NCBI GenBank assembly: GCA_038373865.1
Contig: JAXGGA010004696.1
Location: forward strand, 21,458 to 85,457
Direction: 5' to 3'
Length of the DNA stretch: 64,000 bases
Origin: Uloborus plumipes
Lineage: Eukaryota > Arthropoda > Arachnida > Araneae > Uloboridae
The translations under genes were made by a program, and so were the position numbers. How positions within the stretch are numbered: the first letter of the stretch is position 1; every line of letters starts with the position of its first letter. Below are positions 26,068 to 36,564 of this stretch, piece by piece. The notes under the pieces were generated by a model. The model saw only the letters and a list, made by a program, of their open reading frames with translations, made no database searches and had not been told where the DNA came from.

Positions 26068-26365
26068 GTCAATTTTGAGATATTAGAGTTATCTAGGGGC
26101 TATGAAGGATTACTATCATCTGGAAGAACGACAAGGGGGGGGAAATATGAGAATCGACCGAAATGTGCATGAAAACTCTATTAACTACAAAGGAAGTTAC
26201 GAGAAATCGAACTTTTTTCGTCAATTTTGAGATATTAGCGTTATCTAGGGGCTATGAAGGATTACTATCATCTGGTAGAACAAAAACTGGGGAAAAATAT
26301 GAGAATCAACCGAAATGTGCATGAAAACTCTATTAACTACAAAGGGAGTTACGAGAAATCAAACT
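26068..26365. repeat. Tandem duplication, two ~148-bp copies
   Basis: 'cgtcaattttgagatattag' starts both copies (about 26068 and 26218), each running to 'aggaagttacgagaaatcgaac' or close. They differ at a few sites, including a g-run. The second copy is followed by unrelated sequence. Confidence 0.8.
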
Positions 26366-26666
26366 TGGTTCTTCGTGTTTCTCGAAATCGCTTTTTGGTC
26401 ACTTTCATCCTTTTTCCTCCTGGCCCTTCACATGTAAAACACACATTAGACACTGAAAAGTAGCATTGCAAAACATCTGAACAAACACCCAATTGCGGAC
26501 AACATTGTGTATGGTAAGCGAAGGGTCAAAAGTGGAGAATCTCCGTTTAGCTACTTTTTTGTGTTTCGCGACTTTATCACCTGCACTGGCAAAAATGACC
26601 CTCCCCCTTATTATTTTAGATTTTGTTTTATCTCCCGTTGAAAATATAATTCAACAAACTTCATAT

Positions 26667-29600
26667 TAGGGCGGATCGAAAAAATCGAAATTTCCCGAAT
26701 CGTTTAGCGGTAGTGCGGAAAAGTTGTGTACTGCCATCACTAAGATGGGTGAGAAATCTTATAATTTTTGGTCAATATCTTCATCCGCCTCAAAGGACCT
26801 AAAGTTCCGAAAATTGGACAAAAAATGACTAAATTACAAAAAAAAATAAATAATAGCAGACACAGTTTATAAGTTAGGGGTAAAGCTTAAAAGTTGCTCA
26901 ATGGAAACAACTTGAAGCATAAAAAAAATAGAATTATAGGTTAATATCTTCTGCCGCCTCATCAGCATCAAACTTTGGAAATTTTGACGCATTTTGGAGC
27001 TTTTCTGAAAAACTGTTTACTGCTGGCATATTACACAATGAGAGCAAATTAATTTTGGCGTTCTGCCAAAAAATGTGAACATCCATATTTTCTTCGTATG
27101 AAACAAATAGGAACTTTAAATAGGAGAACTTTAAAATAGAAGCAAACAAACTATTCGACATATCTGCCTACAAATGCGCACTTTTAAAGAGTGTATCTGT
27201 CCGAAAGAAGAGAAAGTTCCTGTGCAACTGTTGAGGTTATCGCACAGCCTTGTTTATGTTTAACTAAGTTTTATTGTTATTGTTGTTAAATTGGCAACTA
27301 TAGTTAAATTGTAAAATATCTTCAGAATGTTAGTTTAGTTTGAGTTAGCAGTTTAAGTTAGTTGTTTTAAGTTAGCTGGTGTACTATAATGTACGTTTGA
27401 GTTCAAAAGTTCTTTCCTGTAATAAACTTCGCCTTTTTCCTTTTGCATCGGGCCTCTGAACTTCTTTTAATCATAACAGCAACAGAGTAGGCGTTTCTTA
27501 TTGACCAGAGAACTGAAAGAAAAATATACATTGGACGCATTGAGGTTCCAGAAACAAAGCGGCTCCAGAAGAGCCAAATGCGAAGGAATACCAATAGATC
27601 TGATAAATAAGCATCTTCTTCTCCTTCAAGCTACTTAGTAAAGAATGCAAGTGAAAATGAAGCAGAAAATGAGATGGAGGTGGAGACGGAGGAAGACAAG
27701 ATGGACACCAAACACGCGTCCACAAGGCGAGCTCAAATGCGTTTAAAACTTAATAATACCGTTCTTGTCAGTCAAAGATATGGTGTATCGAACAGAGCCA
27801 CGGCTGCTATTGCGTCGAGTGTTATGTAAGATTTGGGATTAAAATCGGAATCAGATACGAGCCTAGTTACAGACAAAAATAAAATACTGAGGGAAGAATT
27901 TATAATTAATAAAACTTTGGCCTCAGAATCAAATGAAAATTGTTTATCAGAATTGGTTTTCTGATTATCTGGCCTTTATTTCGATGGACGGCATGACAAA
28001 ACTTTAATGTCAGAAACCCTTGAGGGCAAAAAGTTCCAAAGAACAATTGTAGAAGCGCATTACTCAATTGTATCGGAGCCGGGTTCTACGTACATGGGAC
28101 ATGTTACACCTAAAAGTGGTTCCAGTCATGATATTTCTAGTAGCATTTTCGATTATGCAACAACTGCGTTATTGATTGATTTTAGCAGCCTTTTTGTTCT
28201 TGGATGTGACGGTAGTGTAGTAAACACAGGCGTATTTAATGGTGTAATTTGCCGGGTTGAATTGAAACTTCGAAAACCAGTCCAATGAATTATTCATTTT
28301 AATGAAATGCCAGTCCGACATCTATTTGAGTTCATAGACGGCAAGTCAACTGGACCTACATCTTACACCGGAGACATTGGACGAAACCTCAAAATTGTGA
28401 AAAGCGTCCAATAGCTGCTTTTAATAGTATTGAATGCGAGTTGCCAAGCATTGATCACACCACTCTCAGTTCAGACCAGAAATACCTGTTAGACATTTTC
28501 ACAGCCATTAGTTCTGGCGTTTGTTCTTCAGTTCTAGCTAATCGGGAGAAGGGAACGTTAAACTTGGCCCAATGGCTAACAACTGCCAATAGAATTCTGA
28601 GATTATATATATCTACATCAGACCCATCAAATGAGCTGCAAACTTTTCTTGTGTTCATTCTAAGAGTATACGCACCATCATGGTTCCGAATTAAAATTTA
28701 CCATTCTATAAAAGACGGAGCTAGACACCTGTGGCATTTTATCAGCTCCTCTCGGGACTTGCCTACGAAGTATCGGGACGTAATCGATCCAGTTATTTCT
28801 CGCAATGCTTACTTTGCTGCTTCAGAAAATCTTCTTATAGCCATGTTAACAGATGAGAAAGTCCAAATTAGAGCTCTTGCAGTTCGGCAAATTATAAAGG
28901 CAAGAAAAATTAGCTCAGAGGTAAACAGTGTTCGACAATTCTGTATTCCTGCTGTTAACTTTGGAGCTACCGACTATATAGATCTCATTGACTAACAAGC
29001 GTGTAATGTGACATCGCCTCCAGTTCTCAGAGACATCTTCTCGAGATCTTCTGAAGATGATACAAGACAGTAAGTCAATGGACAACTTGGTTTTTTTAAA
29101 ATTTCCATCCCACACGCAAGCCGTTGAGCGAATTGTAAAATTAGTCACTGAGGCCTCAAGGAAAACAGTCGGGTATCAGAACAGAGATCGATTTATTAGA
29201 GCAACACTGGAATCTAGAAAACTCATGCCAACATTTGAGACAAAAAATGATTTTAATCAATAATAATTTGAAATTTGTATTTTTGAGTGGTAAAATAAAG
29301 TGGTAAAATAAATCTTATAAAATGAGGTAAGTGTGATTTCAATTAATTTTATATTTTGCATTCTGAATTATGCAAGCAGTAAACAGTTATACAGAAAAGC
29401 TCCAAAATGCGTCAAAATTCCCAAAATTTGATGCCGATGAGACGGCAGAAGATATTAACCTATAATTCTAATATTTTTCTTGATTCAAGTTGTTTCCATT
29501 GAGCAACTTTTAAGCTCTACCCCTAACTTATGAACTATATCACGTATAATTTATTATTTTTTGTAATTTAGTCATTTTTTGTCCAATTTTCGGAACTTTA

Positions 29601-29733
29601 GGTCCTTTGAGGCGGATGAAGATAGAGACCAAAAACTTTAAGATGTCCCACCCATCTTAGTGATGGCAGTACACAACTTTTCCGCACTACCGCTAAACGA
29701 TTCGGGAAATTTCGATTTTTTCGATCCGCCCTA
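26667..29733 (+). mobile_element. 3.07-kb DNA transposon with ~370-bp TIRs and 8-bp target duplication
   Basis: The inverted ends tagggcggatcgaaaaaatc (left) and the mirrored right end at 29714-29733 are flanked by a perfect 8-bp direct repeat, cttcatat (26659-26666 and 29734-29741). Inverted similarity extends to about 27037 and 29361. Eight-bp duplications with 'TAGGG' ends are seen in hAT elements and, for the duplication length, in P elements. The encoded protein looks like neither at the motif level, so the superfamily is left open. Confidence 0.92.
27600..29263 (+). pseudogene. Decayed transposase-like gene of the 3.07-kb element
   Basis: Plus-strand blocks in order are VSQRYGVSNRATAAIASSV (about 27765), YFDGRHDKTL (about 27978), a central block with GCDGSVVNTG (about 28204), VRHLFEFIDGKSTGPTSYTG (about 28316), LPSIDHTTLSSDQKYLLDIF (28441 on) and FPSHTQAVERIVKLVTEAS (about 29103). 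I recall this arrangement from a widespread uncharacterised animal protein family that behaves like a transposon gene; no name or catalytic mechanism is claimed. It is broken by in-frame stops near 27826, 27967, 28286 and 28993 and by frameshifts near 28395 and 29040. The longest intact pieces are 28441-28995 (184 codons) and 28007-28288. Position wholly inside the TIRs supports the element's own gene. Confidence 0.75.
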
Positions 29734-29744
29734 CTTCATATGTA

Positions 29745-30369
29745 GATATTTCATTTTTCAATGACTCTATTTTTCAGATAACAATATAAAATTCTATATA
29801 ATATGAGGAAAAACTATTCAGAATATAAATGTCTTATTTGTCCGAGTTTATTTGACTTATTTGTTTTAATAAATGAAACTAAAGTTTGTAAAGTTGTTTC
29901 AATAATAACTTTTTAGCTTTGATTAATTTCTCTAAAATTGTGACGAAACTTTAGTATGTGAAAAAAATGTTAATGTAGTCATTGAGATACTTCATTAATA
30001 CTCTTTATTTTTAAACTGAAAAATTTAAACGATGATAATCAACATTTCATTGAAAAAGTTTAAAATCAGATTAATAACCACAAAAACTGTTTAACTTACA
30101 TTATGATGATACGCAAAATCTGTCACCTGCAGGCCAAAGATATCTAAAACCTCTTTCATACAGACTGATGATTGAATTTGCTAATTAATAACTTTTAAAA
30201 ATACTTGCTGTATTTCGTGTTAAAATCTTATGTTCGAAGTGTACTATATATATAATATTTAATAAAAGTAAAATTGGAGTCGAATTTGAATTTTTTTTAA
30301 ATTGCCTTTTATATATATTATTTTGCTCCCACCTTTTAAGATGCACTCTATCATAGTATTATACGTTCA
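29745..30369. other. Intergenic, nothing recognised
   Basis: AT-rich sequence without ORF, RNA gene or clear repeat. Confidence 0.55.
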
Positions 30370-30373
30370 TTAA

Positions 30374-30662
30374 CATGTTGGGAACGCATGAACTCTTTGA
30401 AGGACGGCAACGGGTTCACGTAGCGGGCGGCTGTCCTCTTGGGGGAGAACTTTAAATTTTCACAATTGAATATTTAAAAAACATTTTTTTTATATTTTTT
30501 TCTTTATATACATTAAATTTTCACAGTTGAATATTTAAAAAACAATTTTATTTTTTTTCCTTTATCTACATTAAAAATGGAGTGGAATTGGTAAGTTAGA
30601 CAAACAAATTTTTTTTCTGCCCGATGGTGGTTACTATTGTAATGGGGTGAGCATTGAACGTG
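30374..30662. mobile_element. TTAA-flanked MITE, ~289 bp
   Basis: TTAA lies immediately outside both ends (30370-30373 and 30663-30666). The ends catgttgggaacgcatg and gcattgaacgtg are imperfect inverted repeats. Inside, 'aaattttcacarttgaatat' is duplicated in tandem (about 30451 and 30509). TTAA target use is typical of piggyBac-type and some other transposons. Confidence 0.55.
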
Positions 30663-30669
30663 TTAAGAG

Positions 30670-31390
30670 CCGAACACTTCCCAGAAGAAGACATTTCTAA
30701 ATGGCAACGACCGGAGAGTCTCGCCCCTCCAAACTTCAGAACTAAACTGACTGCCCAAGAAATTGTAGCATTTTTAAATCAGAATAAATGATGATAAAGT
30801 TACAGCTTTTACATCATAATAAAAAAGTAATTGCAAGAATTTGAAAAATAATACAAGTTTTCGGGTTTTTTTTTTCTTTTTTTAATAAATAGGGGGAAAA
30901 GTGAGCAGCTTATAGCTCTAGTTTTTCTACCTTTGAGGGTAAGTAATAAGTTTGAGTCTTCTGATACATAGAGCTTAATTACGAATATCAAAACATTATC
31001 TTTTAACAAAGTTTTTTACTTATGAATGCCTTAAATAATACTGAAAGTTAAAAAAAGTTGAATTTTAATTACTTTCGAACCAAAAAACATTTTTTTGTAA
31101 TTTTATACTTCGATAGAATTGTTTTTACGGCTCTCTAAGTCAATTTCTAAATAACTTTTCTTTATTTTTTTAAATAAACACATGTGGTACAAATGTAAAG
31201 GAACTACTTTACTTTATATATTAGATACACGTTATATCAAATGTGTAATTAACGTCAAAGAAAAAAAAAAAGATCCAATTTTTTTTTTGTATTGCATTCT
31301 TTTGAAAATATTTTATTTTAAATTGTTTCTCATATTTATAAATCAAAAAAATGCCAATAAACCATTAATTATGAGACTTGATCATTGAAA
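30670..31390. other. Intergenic, nothing recognised
   Basis: AT-rich with homopolymer runs and no supported feature. Confidence 0.5.
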
Positions 31391-31419
31391 ATTCCTTTAG
31401 ACAGCAAAAGATTTATCTA

Positions 31420-31790
31420 CACCATTGTTCAGTAAGGGCTGGAGCATTTTCAGCAACTTTTCCCCAACGGTAACTGCTATACTAGAAAGACACTGAACGT
31501 CACTACGGGCGGAGCCAATAAGAGCTCACAAGCAGTCAGCGATCTCTTCTAATTCGCCAAGCAGGCTGTGACGTTTTATCTAGCTCGTTTTTCATAGGCT
31601 AACGTTACGCTGACGTCACGATGCTGTTGTCAAGAAACGTTGCAGAGTAGTATAGCAAACCAACTACAGAGTTGTAGTTGTTGTCACTTCATCAGCTAGC
31701 CTGCACTCTGCTAGTGCACGTGCACTCTGCTAGTTTTGTGCAAACACACCGAAGACCCTCAATTTACTTTAAAGCACAAAGGTATTTATT
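31420..31790. promoter_or_regulatory. CpG-containing segment with a CRE-like site; possible promoter or MITE
   Basis: This ~350-bp block has clearly higher GC than its surroundings. It contains tgacgtca (31611-31618), a hairpin caactacagagttgtagttg (31670-31689), a cacgtg core near 31719 and a 13-bp direct repeat tgcactctgctag near 31701-31733. It also has an inverted pair gctatact/agtatagc (about 31466 and 31650), which would fit a MITE. No transcript start or downstream coding exon is recognised, so promoter function is only a possibility. Confidence 0.25.
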
Positions 31791-31794
31791 TAAT

Positions 31795-34180
31795 AACTGT
31801 GAGACTGTTTTGCGTAAAACAACTATATATTCCGTACCATGAATTCGCTTTCCACTTCAACGGTGCGTGCGAGATTATTTATTGCGTCAAAAACAAACTC
31901 CTGAATAGTTGAAGCGAAAAATTATTGAACTCGCACTTTATTAGATGGAATGGTTGGAAGTAATTTGCTTGAAGAGACGCGAGATAATGGCGGTAGATCA
32001 CGTGATTAAGCAATTAAGAATCTATAAAAAAACGCAAATGCGATTAACTATTCCTCCCATATTTTTTTCTCTCCGAGGCTCGAGACCTAACCTTAATTTT
32101 TTATTTGAAGCTCGGCTTCCATGATACATATTTGGTGAAATATTATAGGAATATTGTGTGATGGAAAACACCACACTACTTTAAATTTACCTACTTTAAA
32201 TTTAGATTTTACTATACGGGAGGAAATTAGTGGGTGCTAGCTTTATTATAGAAATAAAGTGTACGGAATCGGTAGCAATGATTGAAGTATTTAATTTTAG
32301 AATAAATTTTAAGTTATCTGTGCAATTTTTTTTACAAAAATACTGTTTATTCGCGATATTTTTTAAATTTGTTCGGTGTAATTAAATGGTTTGCTGAAAG
32401 AAGGGGGTATGTTAATTTTTTAAAAATACAATCTGGACACAGGTAAGCAATGGATGCAGCTAAGTAAAAACTTGGTACATTAAAAAATATGTCATTAGAC
32501 TAATTTCACGCACCCACTGAATGACAAAACCAGATATATAAAAAGCTGTAACAATTAAACTTTGAATAACTCTAAATTAGAGTTTTACTACATACCCCCT
32601 TCCCCTCCCAAGTCCTTCAATGATGGAACAAGTATTGATGATTCAGTTGAATATCAGACATTGTCTTTTGAATGACAGTTGAGGATTCAAAATTTAAAAC
32701 CATGTGTCATCTTTTAACAAACATGCATATTGCACGTTTTTAGAATGACTACTATTTCACTAATTTACTCGTTTGTTATATATGCCGGGTGTCTCAGTTA
32801 ACTGTTTCAGAGTTCCTAAGAGGGGTGGTATGCATCCTGACGACTCGAAATCATGCAGCAATGCGGGGTCGGAAATGCTTTCTCGATGCTGGGAAATTCG
32901 AGATATGCCTGGAATATTGCGGACTTTCGGTGTTCATCCTAGACATGTTATATGCATATATGTAACTGGCAAATTATGATACAGAGAAAATTCTTTAGGT
33001 CGCCTAGGCACTGTATGTACTGTCAGACTTTATAGACGAAGTATGAAGTATGATAATTATTATATACTTTCCTTGGGTATTTTACAGGACGACACGAAAT
33101 AACTTGGACACATATGTTATATTATAACTTTAAAGCTAATAAAAATATTGTAACCAAACTTCAAAATAAGGATGAATACAACATTTCGTCTGATATACAG
33201 GGTGGTTATAAATTAACGGGAATTGTTTGGAGTCCTCTAGCGCGTGAATTACTGGGGGAAACATTGTCAAATTTCATGGGCACATATATTAGACCATGGG
33301 ATTTTGATGTCTGAAAAAAAAATAATAGTTTAAAATTCTTGTTTCCGCATCCTTCCTTCTCCTCGTTGCAAACTTTTACAATTTCACGAACCTTATTCCC
33401 CCTCAACATTTGACATCATTTATGGACTTTTCCTCATATAAATGGCTCGCATTTCTCAAAAATGCAAATTTTGATCTAAAAAAATAAAAGAAAGTGTCAT
33501 TAAAAAGAAAATTATTCGCAATATTTCAAGGAAAACGTGTAAAACACATTTCATGCTTTCTTGTTAACGTAAAAAAAACTACTCATACACAAGTTAAAGT
33601 AATAAATTTTGAGCCTGTGACACGCGGAAAAAGCCTTGACGCGTGATGTACGAAACGTATCAAAGGTATATTTCCTACGTTGCCAGTTTCTAATTTGGAA
33701 TTTAATGGAATGGGTATTAAATGGGAGAAATATGAATAGCTTCATACATTACTGGCTAGGTTTCGGTATACAATACCAAGGCATTCTATACAATGTCAAT
33801 TTTCGATCTTTGACCGTTGCACATGGCAGTGCTGCAAAATCATTTTGATGCATTTGCTCACATTCTGGTCCATTCTACTTATTCAACACAAGGCTACAAT
33901 TTGTGGCATAATAATTGCTCCGGGATAGTTTTGTTCAGTTGTAAAATCACATAAAGGCGTTATACACAATTTACTGGTTCTTTGAAGTACAGAGCATAAG
34001 ATTTGATTAATGAATGCTTCGCTTCATTGCAAAAACGGAAATGTCACGAAATTTCTAATGATTTTAATAATTGTAGTAACGTGCCCACTTTTTATCACCA
34101 ATCTCAATTCGATGCCGTAAAATCGTCCACTTTTGCCTTCTAACAGTTTGAAAATATTTTCAAAGCGTTTTTTTGATGTC
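31795..34180. other. Intergenic with transposon-end-like fragments
   Basis: No gene is recognised. 'gccgggtgtctcagttaact' (about 32783) and 'acagggtggttataaattaa' (about 33198) resemble terminal repeats of Tc1/mariner-type elements in other arthropods, but matching partner ends were not found. Confidence 0.4.
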
Positions 34181-34265
34181 TTCTCATATACAGAGTGCGG
34201 CAGAGAAACTTGCTGATTTGAAAAGTCAATAAAAGAAAAAGTATTATATATCAATTTATTTCTTT

Positions 34266-35132
34266 TTATAAGATATTGTACACATTCTGAATTTTAATTT
34301 TAGCTAGATTTAAAACTACATCGGAGAAATGGCGGCCCCCATTAATGATGCCCTGATAAACCCAAGATTTGAAGTTGTGTTCCTCTCTTTTGAGCATTTC
34401 AACTGGGATGTTGACGCTAGCTTGCCGGATGTTGTTCTTCAGGTGTTGCAGAGTCCGGGGCTGGTCGTTGCAAACGATCAATTTGAGATACCCGCATAAA
34501 AATAGTCTCATGGTGTCAAATCGAGGGAGCGAGCCGGCCACGGTACATCACCTCTAGGAGAAGAGGCACTCGCGGAAGTTTGACCGCAGTTGTAAGGATA
34601 AAACTGTAGTTCTTTGAGAAGAATTCGTCTCAGTGTGCGATCAGAAATCTCCAGAGCAGCAGCGTGTTTACGCACCGAACGCCTGGGAGAGCGCAGAAAT
34701 GACTCCTTCACCCAAGCCCGTCATTTAGGGGAGCAAAAGGGGGGGGACAATTGTCCCCCCCCCCCCACACACTGACTTTGAGAAATCAATGTATTTACAT
34801 ATGAGTGGGTGTGGTTTTTGATGTTTTCCAATGAAATTGCATTGAGTTTGGACCCTTTATCCACCCCCCTGGAAAAACTTGAAATGACGTCCCTGCCTTC
34901 ACCTTCTCGACGTTTTCTGGAGTTCTGGAAGTCCGTTGACAGCCTGGGTTTTATTTGGCACACTCCCACTTTTACTAAATGTTTTCACTCACAAAACAAG
35001 TGATTCCCGGCGAGGAACGGGACTTCCGTGATGAATTTTAAACCGAGTTCGTACGGCACGTTTAGTGGCGACCACCGAATGATTGTTTGAAAAGTGAGCC
35101 TTGATGGCGAACCGCTCTTTTGTCCAACGCAT
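34266..35132 (-). pseudogene. Tc1/mariner-like transposase remnant, catalytic core deleted
   Basis: On the minus strand a likely start at 35132 gives MRWTKERFAIKAHFSNNHSV, the first helix-turn-helix region of this transposase type. After an in-frame stop and the nested MITE, the frame resumes with SPRRSVRKHAAALEISDRTL (second HTH, about 34690). It then jumps almost directly to WPARSLDLTP and the C-terminal 'INGGRHFSD' (about 34330). In relatives the two catalytic aspartates lie between HTH and 'WPARSPDLTP'; here that stretch is missing, so the enzyme cannot be active. A frameshift also separates the 34508-34711 and 34266-34541 pieces. Confidence 0.85.
34713..34895. mobile_element. Nested hAT-type MITE, 183 bp
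   Basis: The ends caagcccgtcattt and aaatgacgtccctg are inverted repeats. The perfect 8-bp direct repeat ccttcacc lies on both sides (34705-34712 and 34896-34903). Eight-bp duplications and 'CAGGG'-like ends fit hAT elements. It interrupts the transposase remnant, so it is younger than the host element. Confidence 0.85.
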
Positions 35133-35264
35133 GACGACAACTAAATTGTGACATAACAAAACTTCAGGACTCTCGCTTTAAAATGAGACTCTCCCCACTC
35201 CTTTCTGACCTTGCTAATTAGCATCCAATTGAAATCAGCAAGTTTCTCTGCCGCACCCTGTAGC

Positions 35265-36265
35265 AAGCCTTTCGTTTGGATCGCGGTCATGGATTTGAGA
35301 TGTAATCAAAAAGGGTTTAAAATCTCTCCAGAAGACTCTGTAAGTTTTAGTTGCGTTTGACACAAGTCTTTGGCATTAGGAGGATGATTCGCAAACGAAC
35401 AGCGCCACCGAGACTTTAATTTCGAAGATGCCCAGAAACAGTGTTTGTACGATGGTGTTTTGGCTCCGTAACGCAGGAGAAAATAATGTGGTTTTTTTTC
35501 TGGAAATCTTCAAAAGTTAACTACAATATGTAGAAGTGGAAAACATGTTCTTCATAAAATTTATGAAATAAAACAAGGATTTAGCATAGTCCTAGTGCAT
35601 GCAAGCTGTTTGGGGAAGGAAAACTGAAATGTCTGTTACCCGTGGCATTTCCCCAAATATTTTTTATGTTTACTTTTACAGTTTCTTGCTAAGAAATACC
35701 ATAATAATATATCTGCCCAGTTAAACCATTTCAGCACTCAATCTCAAGATCTAAATGCACACTAATCACCGTAACTAAATAATTTAATTTCCGTTTTGAA
35801 CGACCCATCTATTTGAATACATTTTAAAGATTTTATCGTGCCAGATGCAGTGAAAAGTGAGCAATTAGGATTCCTCTTCGTATGAGGACAATGACTCTCG
35901 CAGGACAGAAGAAACCCACATTTCGGAACAGGATGTTGTCACCATTAATCATTACTCCTGCATGTTATCTCCTCTATTTAGAGTTGATTAGTTGTCGACT
36001 TGTAAATGCTTTCACAGGCGAATTAAAGTGTATTATTCAGAGGAGTGGAGTAGTACTAGGATCATGTTGTTCTGCTCATGTTTGCCGGATGTTACAATTG
36101 TCTTTTGAAACATTCAGAAACGCTTTACTTAGTCAAATGTCTGAGTGTAGACCTGCTTATATGTGTGTACTTAAAAAAAAGTAAGATAATAGCAGAGAAT
36201 GCACCTAGAATATTTTTGAAATTAATTTTCTGTTTTTTGTTTTGTTTTAAAACAATGTATAAGCC
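35265..36265. other. Intergenic, nothing recognised
   Basis: A 100-codon ORF at 35882-36184 has no recognisable similarity and typical noncoding composition. Confidence 0.5.
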
Positions 36266-36269
36266 TATC

Positions 36270-36560
36270 ACAGTCAGGCCACCACATCTGGTGGTCAGAG
36301 AAGTCTGAATGCCAATGGGAAGGTTCCGGGTTCAAATCCTGACTAGTTCATTGATAGACTTTATCTGTTCTGTCATAGATCTTTTTTTTTTTGTGTGATT
36401 GTTGTTGTACTGTGAATGGTTGACTACCTTATAAACGGAGCTTTATGGCATGTGTGTACTGTAAAAGTCGGACTTCGCACCAAATGAGAATACAGTTGGA
36501 AAAGTAAAGCAGCGTGCCCAAGACTGCCAGCCTAAATGACACAAAACAACAACGAGCCTA
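36270..36560 (+). repeat. tRNA-derived SINE fragment
   Basis: The A-box-like 'tggtggtcagagaagtctg' near 36291 and a consensus B box ggttcaaatcc near 36329 are followed by a body ending in 'acacaaaacaacaac'. The sequence does not complete a tRNA cloverleaf. Its body differs from the SINE at 15714, so it is a second SINE type. Confidence 0.55.
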
Positions 36561-36564
36561 TCGC

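Larger units (their letters stand above)
34191..35260 (-). mobile_element. Internally deleted Tc1/mariner-type element with nested MITE
   Basis: The ends cagagtgcggcagagaaact (34191) and the mirrored agtttctctgccgcaccctg (35241-35260) form ~30-bp inverted repeats. TA lies outside both (34189-34190, 35261-35262). The interior carries minus-strand transposase remnants and a 183-bp insertion (34713-34895). Confidence 0.9.
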
